A stretch of 6,679 bases of DNA from a candidate division TA06 bacterium (GTDB taxonomy: Bacteria > Ratteibacteria > UBA8468 > MWAK01). Made by a program: the position numbers and the translations under genes. A model generated the notes under the pieces. That model did no database searches, had not been told where the DNA came from, and saw only the letters and a list, made by a program, of their open reading frames with translations. The first letter of the stretch is position 1; the number at the start of each line of letters is the position of its first letter. Shown here one piece after another: positions 1-6,451 of this stretch. The stretch spans positions 1 to 6,679 of the forward strand of contig JAKJFK010000095.1 in assembly GCA_022704925.1 (NCBI GenBank), written 5' to 3'.

Positions 1-179
1 GGGCCTTCAAGCGTTTCCGCGCAGTCGTGGACGCCCGCACCCGCCCGCCCAGAGTCCTGGCCTGGCAGGAATTGACGGGACTGGGCTGGCCGCTCGATCC
101 CCAGGTTCTTAATGACCTGCGCTCCGGCAAAGAACCGCCGGTTATCAACGCCATCTCTGACGCCGGGGGTGTTTCGTGA
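1..179 (+). CDS. C-terminal fragment of a probable GspK-like minor pseudopilin (T2SS), 5'-truncated
   Basis: This reading frame is open from the window edge (first full codon at position 3) and gives 58 residues before the TGA at 177-179. The visible part begins AFKRFRAVVDARTRPPRVLA and goes on through WQELTGLG to a short polar tail ending DAGGVS. It has no membrane segment or catalytic motif. The stop codon shares a base with the start of the gspL-like gene (TGATG), so the two are surely in one operon. In T2SS operons the gene before gspL is normally gspK, the large tip pseudopilin. The basic, arginine-rich RAVVDAR-type stretch suits the end of a pseudopilin globular domain. The assignment rests mainly on position; another minor pseudopilin, such as a GspJ-like protein, is possible. 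Coding is confident because the frame, base composition and coupling agree. Confidence 0.6.
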   Translation, partial: AFKRFRAVVDARTRPPRVLAWQELTGLGWPLDPQVLNDLRSGKEPPVINAISDAGGVS

Positions 180-1660
180 TGCCTTTCATTAAGTTTGGGA
201 AATCCAGGCGGCTCGGATTGACCCTGGGCGAACGATCGCTGGTCGCCGCCGAAATCCAGGTGACCGGACGGACGTCCCGCCTGATCCGGGTCGTACGCTG
301 GCCCTTCCCGGACGGCCTGACCATCGGGGCGCCCCTCGGGAAGGCCTTGCGCCAATTCCTGCGCACCCAGCATATCGCGGCCGACACCGCCATCGCCGGA
401 ATCCCGGCCGGCTGGCTCCTGACCAAGGAAAAAACGGTCCCGCCCGCAGACCCTTCGACGCTCGCCAATCTTTTAAAACTGGAGGCGGAGAGTGATTTCG
501 CCTTCCCGCCGGCGGACCTGATCCTGGAATATCTTGAAGCAACGCCGGCGGCTGACGCCTCCCGCCCGATTCTCCTGATCGCGGCCCTTCGGAAACGAAT
601 CGAAGCGCTTCAGCAGATGGCCCATGCCGCCGGTCTGAAGCTGGCCGCCGCAACCCCGTCCTCACTGGCGCTGGCGGACACCGCCGGCAGCCGAACGGAT
701 AACCTGGTGCTTTACCTGGGGCCGGAAGAGGTCGAACTGGTCTGGCTTTCCGGAGGCGCTCCCCTCATTTTCCGACGTCTGGGAAAGATACCCGCCCCAG
801 CCGCGGACAAACTCAATGAGGAAACGGCTGCCTGGGCCGGTGAAATTGGAACGGCCATTCAAAAACTGCTTTTCCTGATGCCGCGCCGGGAGGGTTTCGT
901 CGAAGCCAGCACGATTTCCATCCGGAACGATTCCGGCTTGCCGGAAACGGCCCTCCAGGCCTTGCAGCGGGCGCTCCCGCTGCCGGTAAAAACAACGAAA
1001 GGCCTGGAAGTACCCGAGCCGGCCATGGCAAACGGCTCCCGACCGGCAGCCGGCGAAGCCGCCTTCAGGCTGGCACTGGCGGGAGAACGTCCGCAAGCAC
1101 TGCCGCTGGATTTCCTGCATCCGCGCCTGACCCGTTTTGGAGATGACCAGAAACCTCTCCGGCGACGATTGCTGATCTGGAGTGCGTCCGCCGCCCTGGT
1201 CCTGCTCCTGACCGCGGCCGGCGGCTGGCTTGAAACCCTCGGTCACCAGCGGGAAATAAACGCACTGCGCCAGAAATTGGAGGAGGTCCGGCCGGAACTC
1301 GCCCGCACCCGGAAGCAGGAAGACCGGCTGCGATCATTGCGGGCCTGGCAGAACCAGGAGCCCTTGTTCCTGGAGTGCCTGCGTGAAGTCACCCTGGCCT
1401 TTCCTGCCGAAGGCGGCATCTGGACCAGCAACCTGGCCATCAGGGCCGACCTTCAGGGCCTCATCTCGGGCAAAGCCGCCCGGGACACGGCGGTTTTCGA
1501 TCTGCTGGAAGGGCTGAAACGCAGCCCGGCCTTTTCGCAGGTCAACGTTGTCTACATAAGGGAAACCGGGGGCGGCAATCCCGAAGTCGCCTACGCGATC
1601 AGGTTTGCCTTTCTCAAACCTTCGGCCCGGAAAAGCACGGCGACGGAAAAAACAAGATGA
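179..1660 (+). CDS. gspL: GspL-like T2SS inner-membrane platform protein (PilM-PilN-like fusion)
   Basis: The product has 493 residues from the ATG at 179. Residues about 10-300 form a cytoplasmic PilM/GspL actin-like region, with GLTLGERSLVAAEIQ near the N-terminus and NLVLYLGPEEVELVWLSGG around 175-193. A single transmembrane helix covers about 331-351. A charged, probably coiled-coil stretch follows (about 352-388). Residues about 390-480 form a periplasmic ferredoxin-like PilN/GspL domain, with an IWTSNLAIRADLQGLISG core and a DLLEGLKRSPAFSQVNV helix-strand. In the family, GspL ties the secretion ATPase GspE to the membrane platform and pairs with GspM. The Asp residues PilM uses in its phosphate-binding GLDIG and DIG motifs are replaced (T15, Y179), so nucleotide binding is doubtful, as in classical GspL. 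The start at 179 fits the TGATG coupling with the upstream gene; an in-frame GTG at 176 is less likely. The alternative name is a fused PilM-PilN of a type IV pilus system. Confidence 0.85.
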   Translation: MPFIKFGKSRRLGLTLGERSLVAAEIQVTGRTSRLIRVVRWPFPDGLTIGAPLGKALRQFLRTQHIAADTAIAGIPAGWLLTKEKTVPPADPSTLANLLKLEAESDFAFPPADLILEYLEATPAADASRPILLIAALRKRIEALQQMAHAAGLKLAAATPSSLALADTAGSRTDNLVLYLGPEEVELVWLSGGAPLIFRRLGKIPAPAADKLNEETAAWAGEIGTAIQKLLFLMPRREGFVEASTISIRNDSGLPETALQALQRALPLPVKTTKGLEVPEPAMANGSRPAAGEAAFRLALAGERPQALPLDFLHPRLTRFGDDQKPLRRRLLIWSASAALVLLLTAAGGWLETLGHQREINALRQKLEEVRPELARTRKQEDRLRSLRAWQNQEPLFLECLREVTLAFPAEGGIWTSNLAIRADLQGLISGKAARDTAVFDLLEGLKRSPAFSQVNVVYIRETGGGNPEVAYAIRFAFLKPSARKSTATEKTR

Positions 1661-2235
1661 TTCTCTCAAAACGCGAGCGTTGCATTGCGGTCATCACCCT
1701 GGTCGCCGTTTTCTTCCTGGCCTCCGACCGTTTTTTATTGACCCCGTACCTGGAGCGTCGGGGCCGGCTGCTGTCGGAAAAACATCGGCTGGCCGAAGAA
1801 CTCGAGTCGGCCCGATCCCTTTTTGGCCGCCGGGATGAACCGCCGACGCCGCTTGAAAAGATGCTGGAATCTGATGCCGGGACGGTAGAAAGCCTGACTT
1901 TGAGGTCTCTGCGCAACTGGGCCGAGGAAAGCGGCCTGGCCCTTTCGATGTTGAAGCCGGAGCGAAGCACCCGGATCGGACAGATGGAGGAACTTTCCTT
2001 CCAGGCGATCGGCGCCGGTTCGATGCGCGCCATCCGTGATTTCCTCTGGAAAATCGAAAGCGCCCGGCTGCCGATCAAGATAAGCGAACTGCAATTGTCG
2101 GGGCGCAAGGAGAATTCCGACGACCTGATGCTCCAGGTCCGGGTCGCCGCCCTCTGCCTGGCTCCGGCGGATAAGCAACCATCCAAAAAGGCCCGTTCGA
2201 AAAACAACGCCGCCCTTGAAGGAGATGCGGAATGA
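1657..2235 (+). CDS. gspM: GspM/PilO-like T2SS inner-membrane platform protein
   Basis: The product has 192 residues. A short cytoplasmic N-terminus (MILSKRERC) leads into one transmembrane helix at about 9-24, then a charged probable coiled coil (about 31-58, rich in E, R and L). The periplasmic C-terminal domain (about 75-168) has the PilO/GspM pattern: an LRNWAEESGLAL helix, a LSFQAIGAGSMRAIRDFLWK strand-helix, then alternating strands (PIKISELQLSG and LMLQVRVAALCL). A lysine-rich tail ends the protein. In the family this protein pairs with the GspL periplasmic domain to stabilise the assembly platform. Its ATG overlaps the gspL stop (ATGA). No good Shine-Dalgarno lies upstream (ACGGAAAAAACAAG), so it probably relies on translational coupling. 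The fold call is firm; choosing between GspM and PilO rests on neighbours, because the two families are homologous. Confidence 0.82.
   Translation: MILSKRERCIAVITLVAVFFLASDRFLLTPYLERRGRLLSEKHRLAEELESARSLFGRRDEPPTPLEKMLESDAGTVESLTLRSLRNWAEESGLALSMLKPERSTRIGQMEELSFQAIGAGSMRAIRDFLWKIESARLPIKISELQLSGRKENSDDLMLQVRVAALCLAPADKQPSKKARSKNNAALEGDAE
2219..2224 (+). promoter_or_regulatory. Shine-Dalgarno for the GspC/PilP-like gene
   Basis: AAGGAG lies inside the end of the gspM-like gene, 7 bases before the ATG at 2232. It is a near-perfect ribosome site, so the GspC-like gene can be initiated independently even though its start overlaps the preceding stop. It supports 2232 as the true start. Confidence 0.8.
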
Positions 2236-2819
2236 GGCGCCTTTTACCAGTTTTCCTCTGGATAATCCTGTCGATCGGCGCCGGCGGCCGGATGGCCGGG
2301 GCGGCCGAACCGGCGCCCACAACAACCGGATTCCCCTATGAGCGGTACCGGGTCCTGGCGGAACGGAATATCTATCTCAAGAATCGGCAACCGCAACCAG
2401 GTCGGATTACTTCCATACTTCGAGAAACCCCGGTCGTCCCGATCGTCCGCCGGATGGTCGTGCTTACCGGGATCGCCCGAAGCGGTTCGGAATTCGTGGC
2501 CTTCTTTGAAGACCGGGCCAGCGGGATGACAACCCGCGTCCGCGGTGAAAGTTCACTCCTGGGTGGAAGAATTGCGGAAATAAATATCGATTACGTGGAA
2601 TACGAAAAAGACGGCCTGGTCAACCGGATCCGGCTCGGGGAAACGGTTCCGGAAACCCTTGCCCGCGAATCGGCCCCGCCCGCTCCCGCCGTCAAGAACG
2701 CTCTGCCGACCCCGGCCAGCAGCGCGCCATCGGCCTACCCGGTGGCCGCTCCCATAGACGAAGCCCGTATCCTGGAACAGATGCGACAGCGGCGCCGCCT
2801 GGAAGTCGGCGCCGAATAG
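2232..2819 (+). CDS. GspC/XpsN/PilP-like periplasmic linker protein of the T2SS
   Basis: The product has 195 residues. The N-terminus (MRRLLPVFLWIILSIGAGG) is a signal peptide or membrane anchor, with possible cleavage at MAGA|AEP (24/25). Residues about 38-140 resemble the GspC homology region / PilP beta domain. They include YRVLAERNIYLKNR (the conserved Asn-aromatic opening of that domain), the strands RRMVVLTGIARSGSEFVAFF, and the IAEINIDYVEYEKDGLVNRI pair near the end. A Pro/Ala linker (about 145-175) leads to a short charged helix (EARILEQMRQRRRLEV). No PDZ domain is present. In this family the protein bridges the inner-membrane platform and the N-terminal domains of the secretin. The position between gspM and gspD matches xpsN in Xanthomonas and pilP in pilMNOPQ. 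The start overlaps the gspM stop (ATGA). The family is inferred from the domain pattern and context, because overall similarity to any named member is low, so no gene symbol is given. Confidence 0.72.
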   Translation: MRRLLPVFLWIILSIGAGGRMAGAAEPAPTTTGFPYERYRVLAERNIYLKNRQPQPGRITSILRETPVVPIVRRMVVLTGIARSGSEFVAFFEDRASGMTTRVRGESSLLGGRIAEINIDYVEYEKDGLVNRIRLGETVPETLARESAPPAPAVKNALPTPASSAPSAYPVAAPIDEARILEQMRQRRRLEVGAE

Positions 2820-2822
2820 GAG
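2818..2822 (+). promoter_or_regulatory. Shine-Dalgarno for gspD
   Basis: AGGAG begins within the stop codon of the GspC-like gene (TAG at 2817-2819) and lies 5 bases before the ATG at 2828. It fixes the gspD start and shows tight coupling with the preceding gene. Confidence 0.8.
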
Positions 2823-2827
2823 ACCAC

Positions 2828-5281
2828 ATGCGTAACTCAAGACTGAACCGCGCCCTTGCGATTACCTGGCTGAGCCTTTTGCTTCTTCCCGCGGCCGGCC
2901 GAACCCTGAATCTCCACGCCCAGAACGCGAACGGCCTGCCAGACGACAATGCACCGCCGGTTTATACGCCGCCTCCATCGGTCCTGACCCAGGGAGACGA
3001 CACCACCCAGCCGCCAGTCAATCCGCAACCGGCACCCGACCAGGCAACCGGCGTCGTGATCACCAACGACGCCGCCGGACCGGCCACGATCGAAGCCGTC
3101 ATCATCGACGGGGGTGCCAACCCGGCCGAAATACCGGGCCCCGGATCGGGAGGGCTGATCATGCCGCCGACGCCCCTTCCAAACGAACCGGCGCCGGCCA
3201 GGCTGCCTTCGGAAGTGCCTCCACCGGTCAGCCTGCCTCCGGCCTCCGCACCTTCCGCTGAAACGGCCGTCCGGGAAACCACGCCCGCATCACCCCTCGT
3301 CCCCGAAACGATCCCGCCGACCGGGGCCGCCCAGGGGATCGTGCTCAACTTCCAGAACGCCTCCCTCGACACCATCCTGGCCTATCTTTCCGAAACCGCC
3401 GGTTTCATCGTCGTACGCGACGTTGCCGTCGAAGGACACCTCACCATCATGAGCCGCCAGCCGATCACCCGTGAAGAGGCGATCACGGTGCTCAACACGG
3501 CTCTTTACCAGAAGGGCTACGCGGCGATCGTCACCGGCCGCACGCTCCGGATCATCCCGCTGGCCGACGCCAAGAAACGGAACCTGCCGGTCCGCATCGG
3601 AAACGATCCGAGCAAGATCGAACCGAGCGACAGCGTGGTGACCCAGATCATCCCGGTTCGATACGTGGATGCCGTAAAACTGCGCCAGGACCTGGCCCCG
3701 CTGCTGCCGGCGAGCGCCGAATTGATCGCCAACGCGAGCAGCAACTCGCTCATCATGACCGATATCGAGGCCAACATCCGCCGGATCATGGAAATCGTAA
3801 ACGCGGTCGACACGGCCGTTTCCTCGGTAGCTGAAATCAGGGTCTTCCAGCTTCGGTATGCCAATGCCACCAACACGGCCAGGTTGATCAATGAACTCTT
3901 CCGGTCGAGCCAGGCCTCCCGCCAATCCGGACAGGCCGGCGCGGTCAGCGGCGCCACCCGCTTCTTCACCGCACGGGGCGGCCAGCAACCCGGCCAGGTA
4001 ACCGTGACCACCCAGCCGGCCGCCAGCGACGGCAGCCGCCCGGCCGCCCAGACCACCGCCACCGCCGACGAACGAACCAACACCATCGTGGTCAGTGGAA
4101 CCTCCGAAACGCTCAAGGTGATTGAAACGCTGGTGAAAGACCTCGATTCCAGCCCGGAGGCCGAGGAGGCCGTCTTCATTTACAAACTCAAGAACGGCAC
4201 CGCCAACAACGTGGCCACGACGCTGAACAACCTCTTCGGAACCTCGACCGCCTCCAGAAATCAGCGTACCAATATACGCATGAGCAATCCAGCCGCGGCG
4301 GCGGCCCTCGATGCGGCCGGCGGCAGCAGCCTGGAGGGCCAGGTTTACGTGGTGGCCAATTCGGACACCAATTCGCTGATGGTGATGACCGCCTCGAAGA
4401 ACTTCGACCGGGTCAAGGAGATCATCGACGACCTCGACCGCCCGCTGCCCCAGGTCCTGATCAAGGTGCTGATCGCCGAGGTAACCTACGACCGGTCGCT
4501 GGACCTGGGCACCGAATTCTCAATACTCAACCTGGGCGCCGACGCCAAGGGAAGCGTCTTCACCAAGTTCGGAGTCGACCAGGGCGCCGGAATGGTCGTC
4601 AGCCTGGTGGAAAAAGACGTTACCGCCGCCCTGACCGCCCTGCAGAAAGTCGGCAAACTCGACGTGCTCTCCCGGCCCTACATACTCGGCAGCGAGAACC
4701 AGCGGGCCCAGATAACGGTCGGACAGCGGGTCCCCTTCATTACCAACACCCGCACCACCGAGACCGGCCAGACCATCAACACCATCCAGTACCAGGACGT
4801 GGGCATCATTCTCAACGTGACGCCCAAGATCAATCCGGAGGGACTGGTCATCCTCGACGTCAGTCCGGAGATCTCGGCCCTGACCGGAACCACGGTGCCG
4901 ATCTCGGAAACGGTAAACGCCCCGGTCTTCGCCAAGCGCTCGGCGACCAGCCGGGTGGCCATCCAGGACGGCCAGACCATAGTGATCGGCGGACTCATGG
5001 AGGACCGTAAGACCGAGGAAGTCAAAAAAGTCCCCCTGCTGGGTGACATCCCGCTGCTCGGCCTTCTCTTCCGCAAGACCGCCACCAATACCACCAAGAC
5101 CGAACTCCTGATCTTCCTGACCCCGCACGTGGCCAAGCAGCCCGGCGACCTCCAGGAATTCTCCGCCGGCACGCTGGAAGGAACCAGCATTGTCAACAAG
5201 GCCGTCACCCCGGGCGCCTTCGAAAAACACCTCAAGGGCATGGAAAGGGGCGGCCCGGCGGCTCCGGCCGTCAATCCCTGA
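2828..5281 (+). CDS. gspD: GspD: type II secretion system outer-membrane secretin
   Basis: The product is 817 residues, longer than the roughly 650-700 of enteric GspD. A signal peptide (about 1-31, probable cleavage LHA|QN) is followed by a long proline-rich segment (about 38-165). N0 comes next (about 168-250: IVLNFQNASLDTILAYLSE to TLRIIPLADAKK). N1 covers about 269-330 (VVTQIIPVRYVDAVKLRQDL, NSLIMTDIEANIRRIMEI). N2 is about 335-440, with a Gln/Gly/Ala-rich insertion at about 361-412. N3 is about 447-540, with a second loop at about 471-504. The C-terminal secretin domain (about 541-770) shows LDVLSRPYILGSENQRAQITVG, the GQTIVIGGL motif (715-723) and the signature VPLLGDIPLLGLLFR (735-749). 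A short tail follows (771-817). There is no lipobox, so it is not a lipoprotein. It forms the multimeric outer-membrane channel through which folded substrates leave the periplasm. Four clear N domains and the neighbours favour GspD over PilQ. Confidence 0.95.
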   Translation: MRNSRLNRALAITWLSLLLLPAAGRTLNLHAQNANGLPDDNAPPVYTPPPSVLTQGDDTTQPPVNPQPAPDQATGVVITNDAAGPATIEAVIIDGGANPAEIPGPGSGGLIMPPTPLPNEPAPARLPSEVPPPVSLPPASAPSAETAVRETTPASPLVPETIPPTGAAQGIVLNFQNASLDTILAYLSETAGFIVVRDVAVEGHLTIMSRQPITREEAITVLNTALYQKGYAAIVTGRTLRIIPLADAKKRNLPVRIGNDPSKIEPSDSVVTQIIPVRYVDAVKLRQDLAPLLPASAELIANASSNSLIMTDIEANIRRIMEIVNAVDTAVSSVAEIRVFQLRYANATNTARLINELFRSSQASRQSGQAGAVSGATRFFTARGGQQPGQVTVTTQPAASDGSRPAAQTTATADERTNTIVVSGTSETLKVIETLVKDLDSSPEAEEAVFIYKLKNGTANNVATTLNNLFGTSTASRNQRTNIRMSNPAAAAALDAAGGSSLEGQVYVVANSDTNSLMVMTASKNFDRVKEIIDDLDRPLPQVLIKVLIAEVTYDRSLDLGTEFSILNLGADAKGSVFTKFGVDQGAGMVVSLVEKDVTAALTALQKVGKLDVLSRPYILGSENQRAQITVGQRVPFITNTRTTETGQTINTIQYQDVGIILNVTPKINPEGLVILDVSPEISALTGTTVPISETVNAPVFAKRSATSRVAIQDGQTIVIGGLMEDRKTEEVKKVPLLGDIPLLGLLFRKTATNTTKTELLIFLTPHVAKQPGDLQEFSAGTLEGTSIVNKAVTPGAFEKHLKGMERGGPAAPAVNP

Positions 5282-5300
5282 CCGGTGGCGAACCAGGCCG

Positions 5301-5340
5301 TTTCCCGGTCGATCGTCTCGAATCCGGCCGACCGGGGAAA
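5301..5340 (+). terminator. Imperfect inverted repeat after gspD, possible terminator
   Basis: TTTCCCGGTCG (5301-5311) pairs with CGACCGGGGAAA (5329-5340), giving 11 base pairs with one bulged G and a 17-base loop. It begins 19 bases after the gspD stop and ends just before the next promoter, where a terminator for the secretion operon is expected. No T-run follows on either strand, so it is not a canonical intrinsic terminator. It could be a factor-assisted or 3'-end-protecting hairpin, or an operator-like site upstream of the -35 box. Confidence 0.45.
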
Positions 5341-5343
5341 GAA

Positions 5344-5373
5344 TTGACCGCGCCGTTGGGAAAGAAGTAAAAT
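5344..5373 (+). promoter_or_regulatory. Sigma70-type promoter for the isomerase-proS unit
   Basis: TTGACC (5344-5349) matches the -35 consensus at five of six bases. After an 18-base spacer, TAAAAT (5368-5373) matches the -10 consensus at five of six. Transcription would start near 5380 and leave a leader of about 80 bases before the isomerase ATG. A second -10-like TATAAC lies at 5412-5417 but has no good -35 at the right distance. Confidence 0.6.
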
Positions 5374-5448
5374 CTAAGCGGGTCACTCACCTTATTCCCG
5401 AAGGCAGACGTTATAACTCTTGTCCCAAACCCTTGGTCTCCGTAATCC

Positions 5449-5454
5449 GGGAGG
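5449..5454 (+). promoter_or_regulatory. Shine-Dalgarno for the sugar isomerase gene
   Basis: GGGAGG lies 6 bases before the ATG at 5461 and fixes that start. A small hairpin, CTCCG (5438-5442) with CGGGAG (5448-5453, one G bulged), could partly hide it. That stem is short and its significance is uncertain. Confidence 0.75.
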
Positions 5455-5460
5455 ATAAAG

Positions 5461-6426
5461 ATGAAACTCGGGGTATTGCTGGTGCTCTTCGGCCAAAAAA
5501 CGCTTGAAGAGGCGCTTGATTACGCTAAGAAATGCGGGGTGGAAGCGGTCGAGATCGGAACCGGTAATTATCCCGGGAACGCACACTGTCGGCCGGAAGA
5601 GCTGCTGGCCAATCCCCGCCGGATCAAGGAGTTCAAGAAGGCGATCGAGGACCGGGGCCTGATCCTGTCGGCCCTTTCCTGTCACGGAAATCCGCTTCAC
5701 CCCGACTCCAAAATCGCCGCCCGGCACCGGGAGGTTCAGCGTCAAACCATCCGACTGGCGGAAAAACTCGGCCTGGACACCATCATCACCTTCTCCGGCT
5801 GCCCGGCCGGCGGACCGGATGACCGGACCCCGAACTGGATCACCTGCCCCTGGCCCGAGGATTACAGCCGAAGCCTGGCCTGGCAGTGGGAAAAACAGGC
5901 GGTTCCCTACTGGCGGAAGGAGGCGGCCTTCGCCGCCGACCACGGAGTGAAGAAGATCGCCCTGGAAATGCATCCGGGCTTTCTGGTCTATAATCCGGAA
6001 ACCCTGCTGAAACTTCGAACGGCGGTGGGGCCGGCCATCGGCGCCAACTTCGACCCCAGCCACCTTTTCTGGCAGGGAATTGATCCGGTTCGGGCGGTGA
6101 CGGCCCTGGAAGGCGCCGTCTTCCACTGCCACGCCAAGGACACCCGGATTGACCATTACAACACGGCCCTCAATGGAGTGCTTGACACCAAGCCGTACGG
6201 AAACGAAAAGGAACGCAGCTGGATCTTCCGCACCGTCGGCTACGGACATGACCAGGCCTTCTGGAAGGATTTCATCAGCGCCCTCCGGCTGTCCGGTTAC
6301 GACGGAGTTCTCTCCATTGAACACGAGGACAGCCTTCTTTCCGGAAACGAGGGATTCCTGAAGGCCGTCCGTTTTCTGAAGGAAGTCATTGTCTCCGAAC
6401 CCCGCGGCGCCATGTGGTGGGCCTGA
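5461..6426 (+). CDS. Sugar (phosphate) isomerase/epimerase, xylose-isomerase-like TIM barrel
   Basis: The product is 321 residues with no signal peptide or membrane segment, so it is cytoplasmic. It has the pattern of the AP_endonuc_2 / xylose-isomerase-like superfamily across the full length. Strand 1 is MKLGVLLVLF. VEAVEIGTGNYPGN (27-40) carries the early Glu (E31). LSALSCHGNPLHP (69-81) holds H75. IALEMHPGF has E169 and H171, NFDPSHLFWQG has D198 and H201, VFHCHAKDTRID has H222 and H224, and LSIEHEDS has E287. E169, D198, H224 and E287 correspond to the metal/catalytic set of D-tagatose 3-epimerase-type enzymes, so it is probably an active divalent-metal enzyme that isomerises or epimerises a sugar or inositol-type compound. 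The substrate cannot be read from sequence. It starts its own transcription unit and is followed after 25 bases by proS. DNA endonuclease IV activity is unlikely, because the full tri-metal ligand set of that enzyme is not evident. Confidence 0.85.
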   Translation: MKLGVLLVLFGQKTLEEALDYAKKCGVEAVEIGTGNYPGNAHCRPEELLANPRRIKEFKKAIEDRGLILSALSCHGNPLHPDSKIAARHREVQRQTIRLAEKLGLDTIITFSGCPAGGPDDRTPNWITCPWPEDYSRSLAWQWEKQAVPYWRKEAAFAADHGVKKIALEMHPGFLVYNPETLLKLRTAVGPAIGANFDPSHLFWQGIDPVRAVTALEGAVFHCHAKDTRIDHYNTALNGVLDTKPYGNEKERSWIFRTVGYGHDQAFWKDFISALRLSGYDGVLSIEHEDSLLSGNEGFLKAVRFLKEVIVSEPRGAMWWA

Positions 6427-6451
6427 CCACGGGCCAAACCAAACGGAAACC

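Noticed and set aside
176-178. GTG as the start of the gspL-like gene
   Set aside because: It is in frame but directly precedes an ATG that forms the usual TGATG coupling with the upstream stop; ATG at 179 is preferred.
3290-3988. 232-codon open frame on the - strand
   Set aside because: It is antisense to the N0-N2 part of gspD and shows no domain features of its own.
4520-5386. 288-codon open frame on the - strand
   Set aside because: It lies opposite the secretin domain of gspD, whose motifs are unmistakable; it is a compositional shadow.
5412-5417. TATAAC as the main -10 box of the isomerase promoter
   Set aside because: No reasonable -35 sits 16-18 bases upstream (ACCTTA is poor). The 5344/5368 pair is much better, though a secondary start here is not excluded.
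5190-5507. 105-codon + strand frame across the gspD end and the intergenic region
   Set aside because: It overlaps the real gspD C-terminus and the isomerase start in another frame. The product is basic and low in complexity, with no family pattern.
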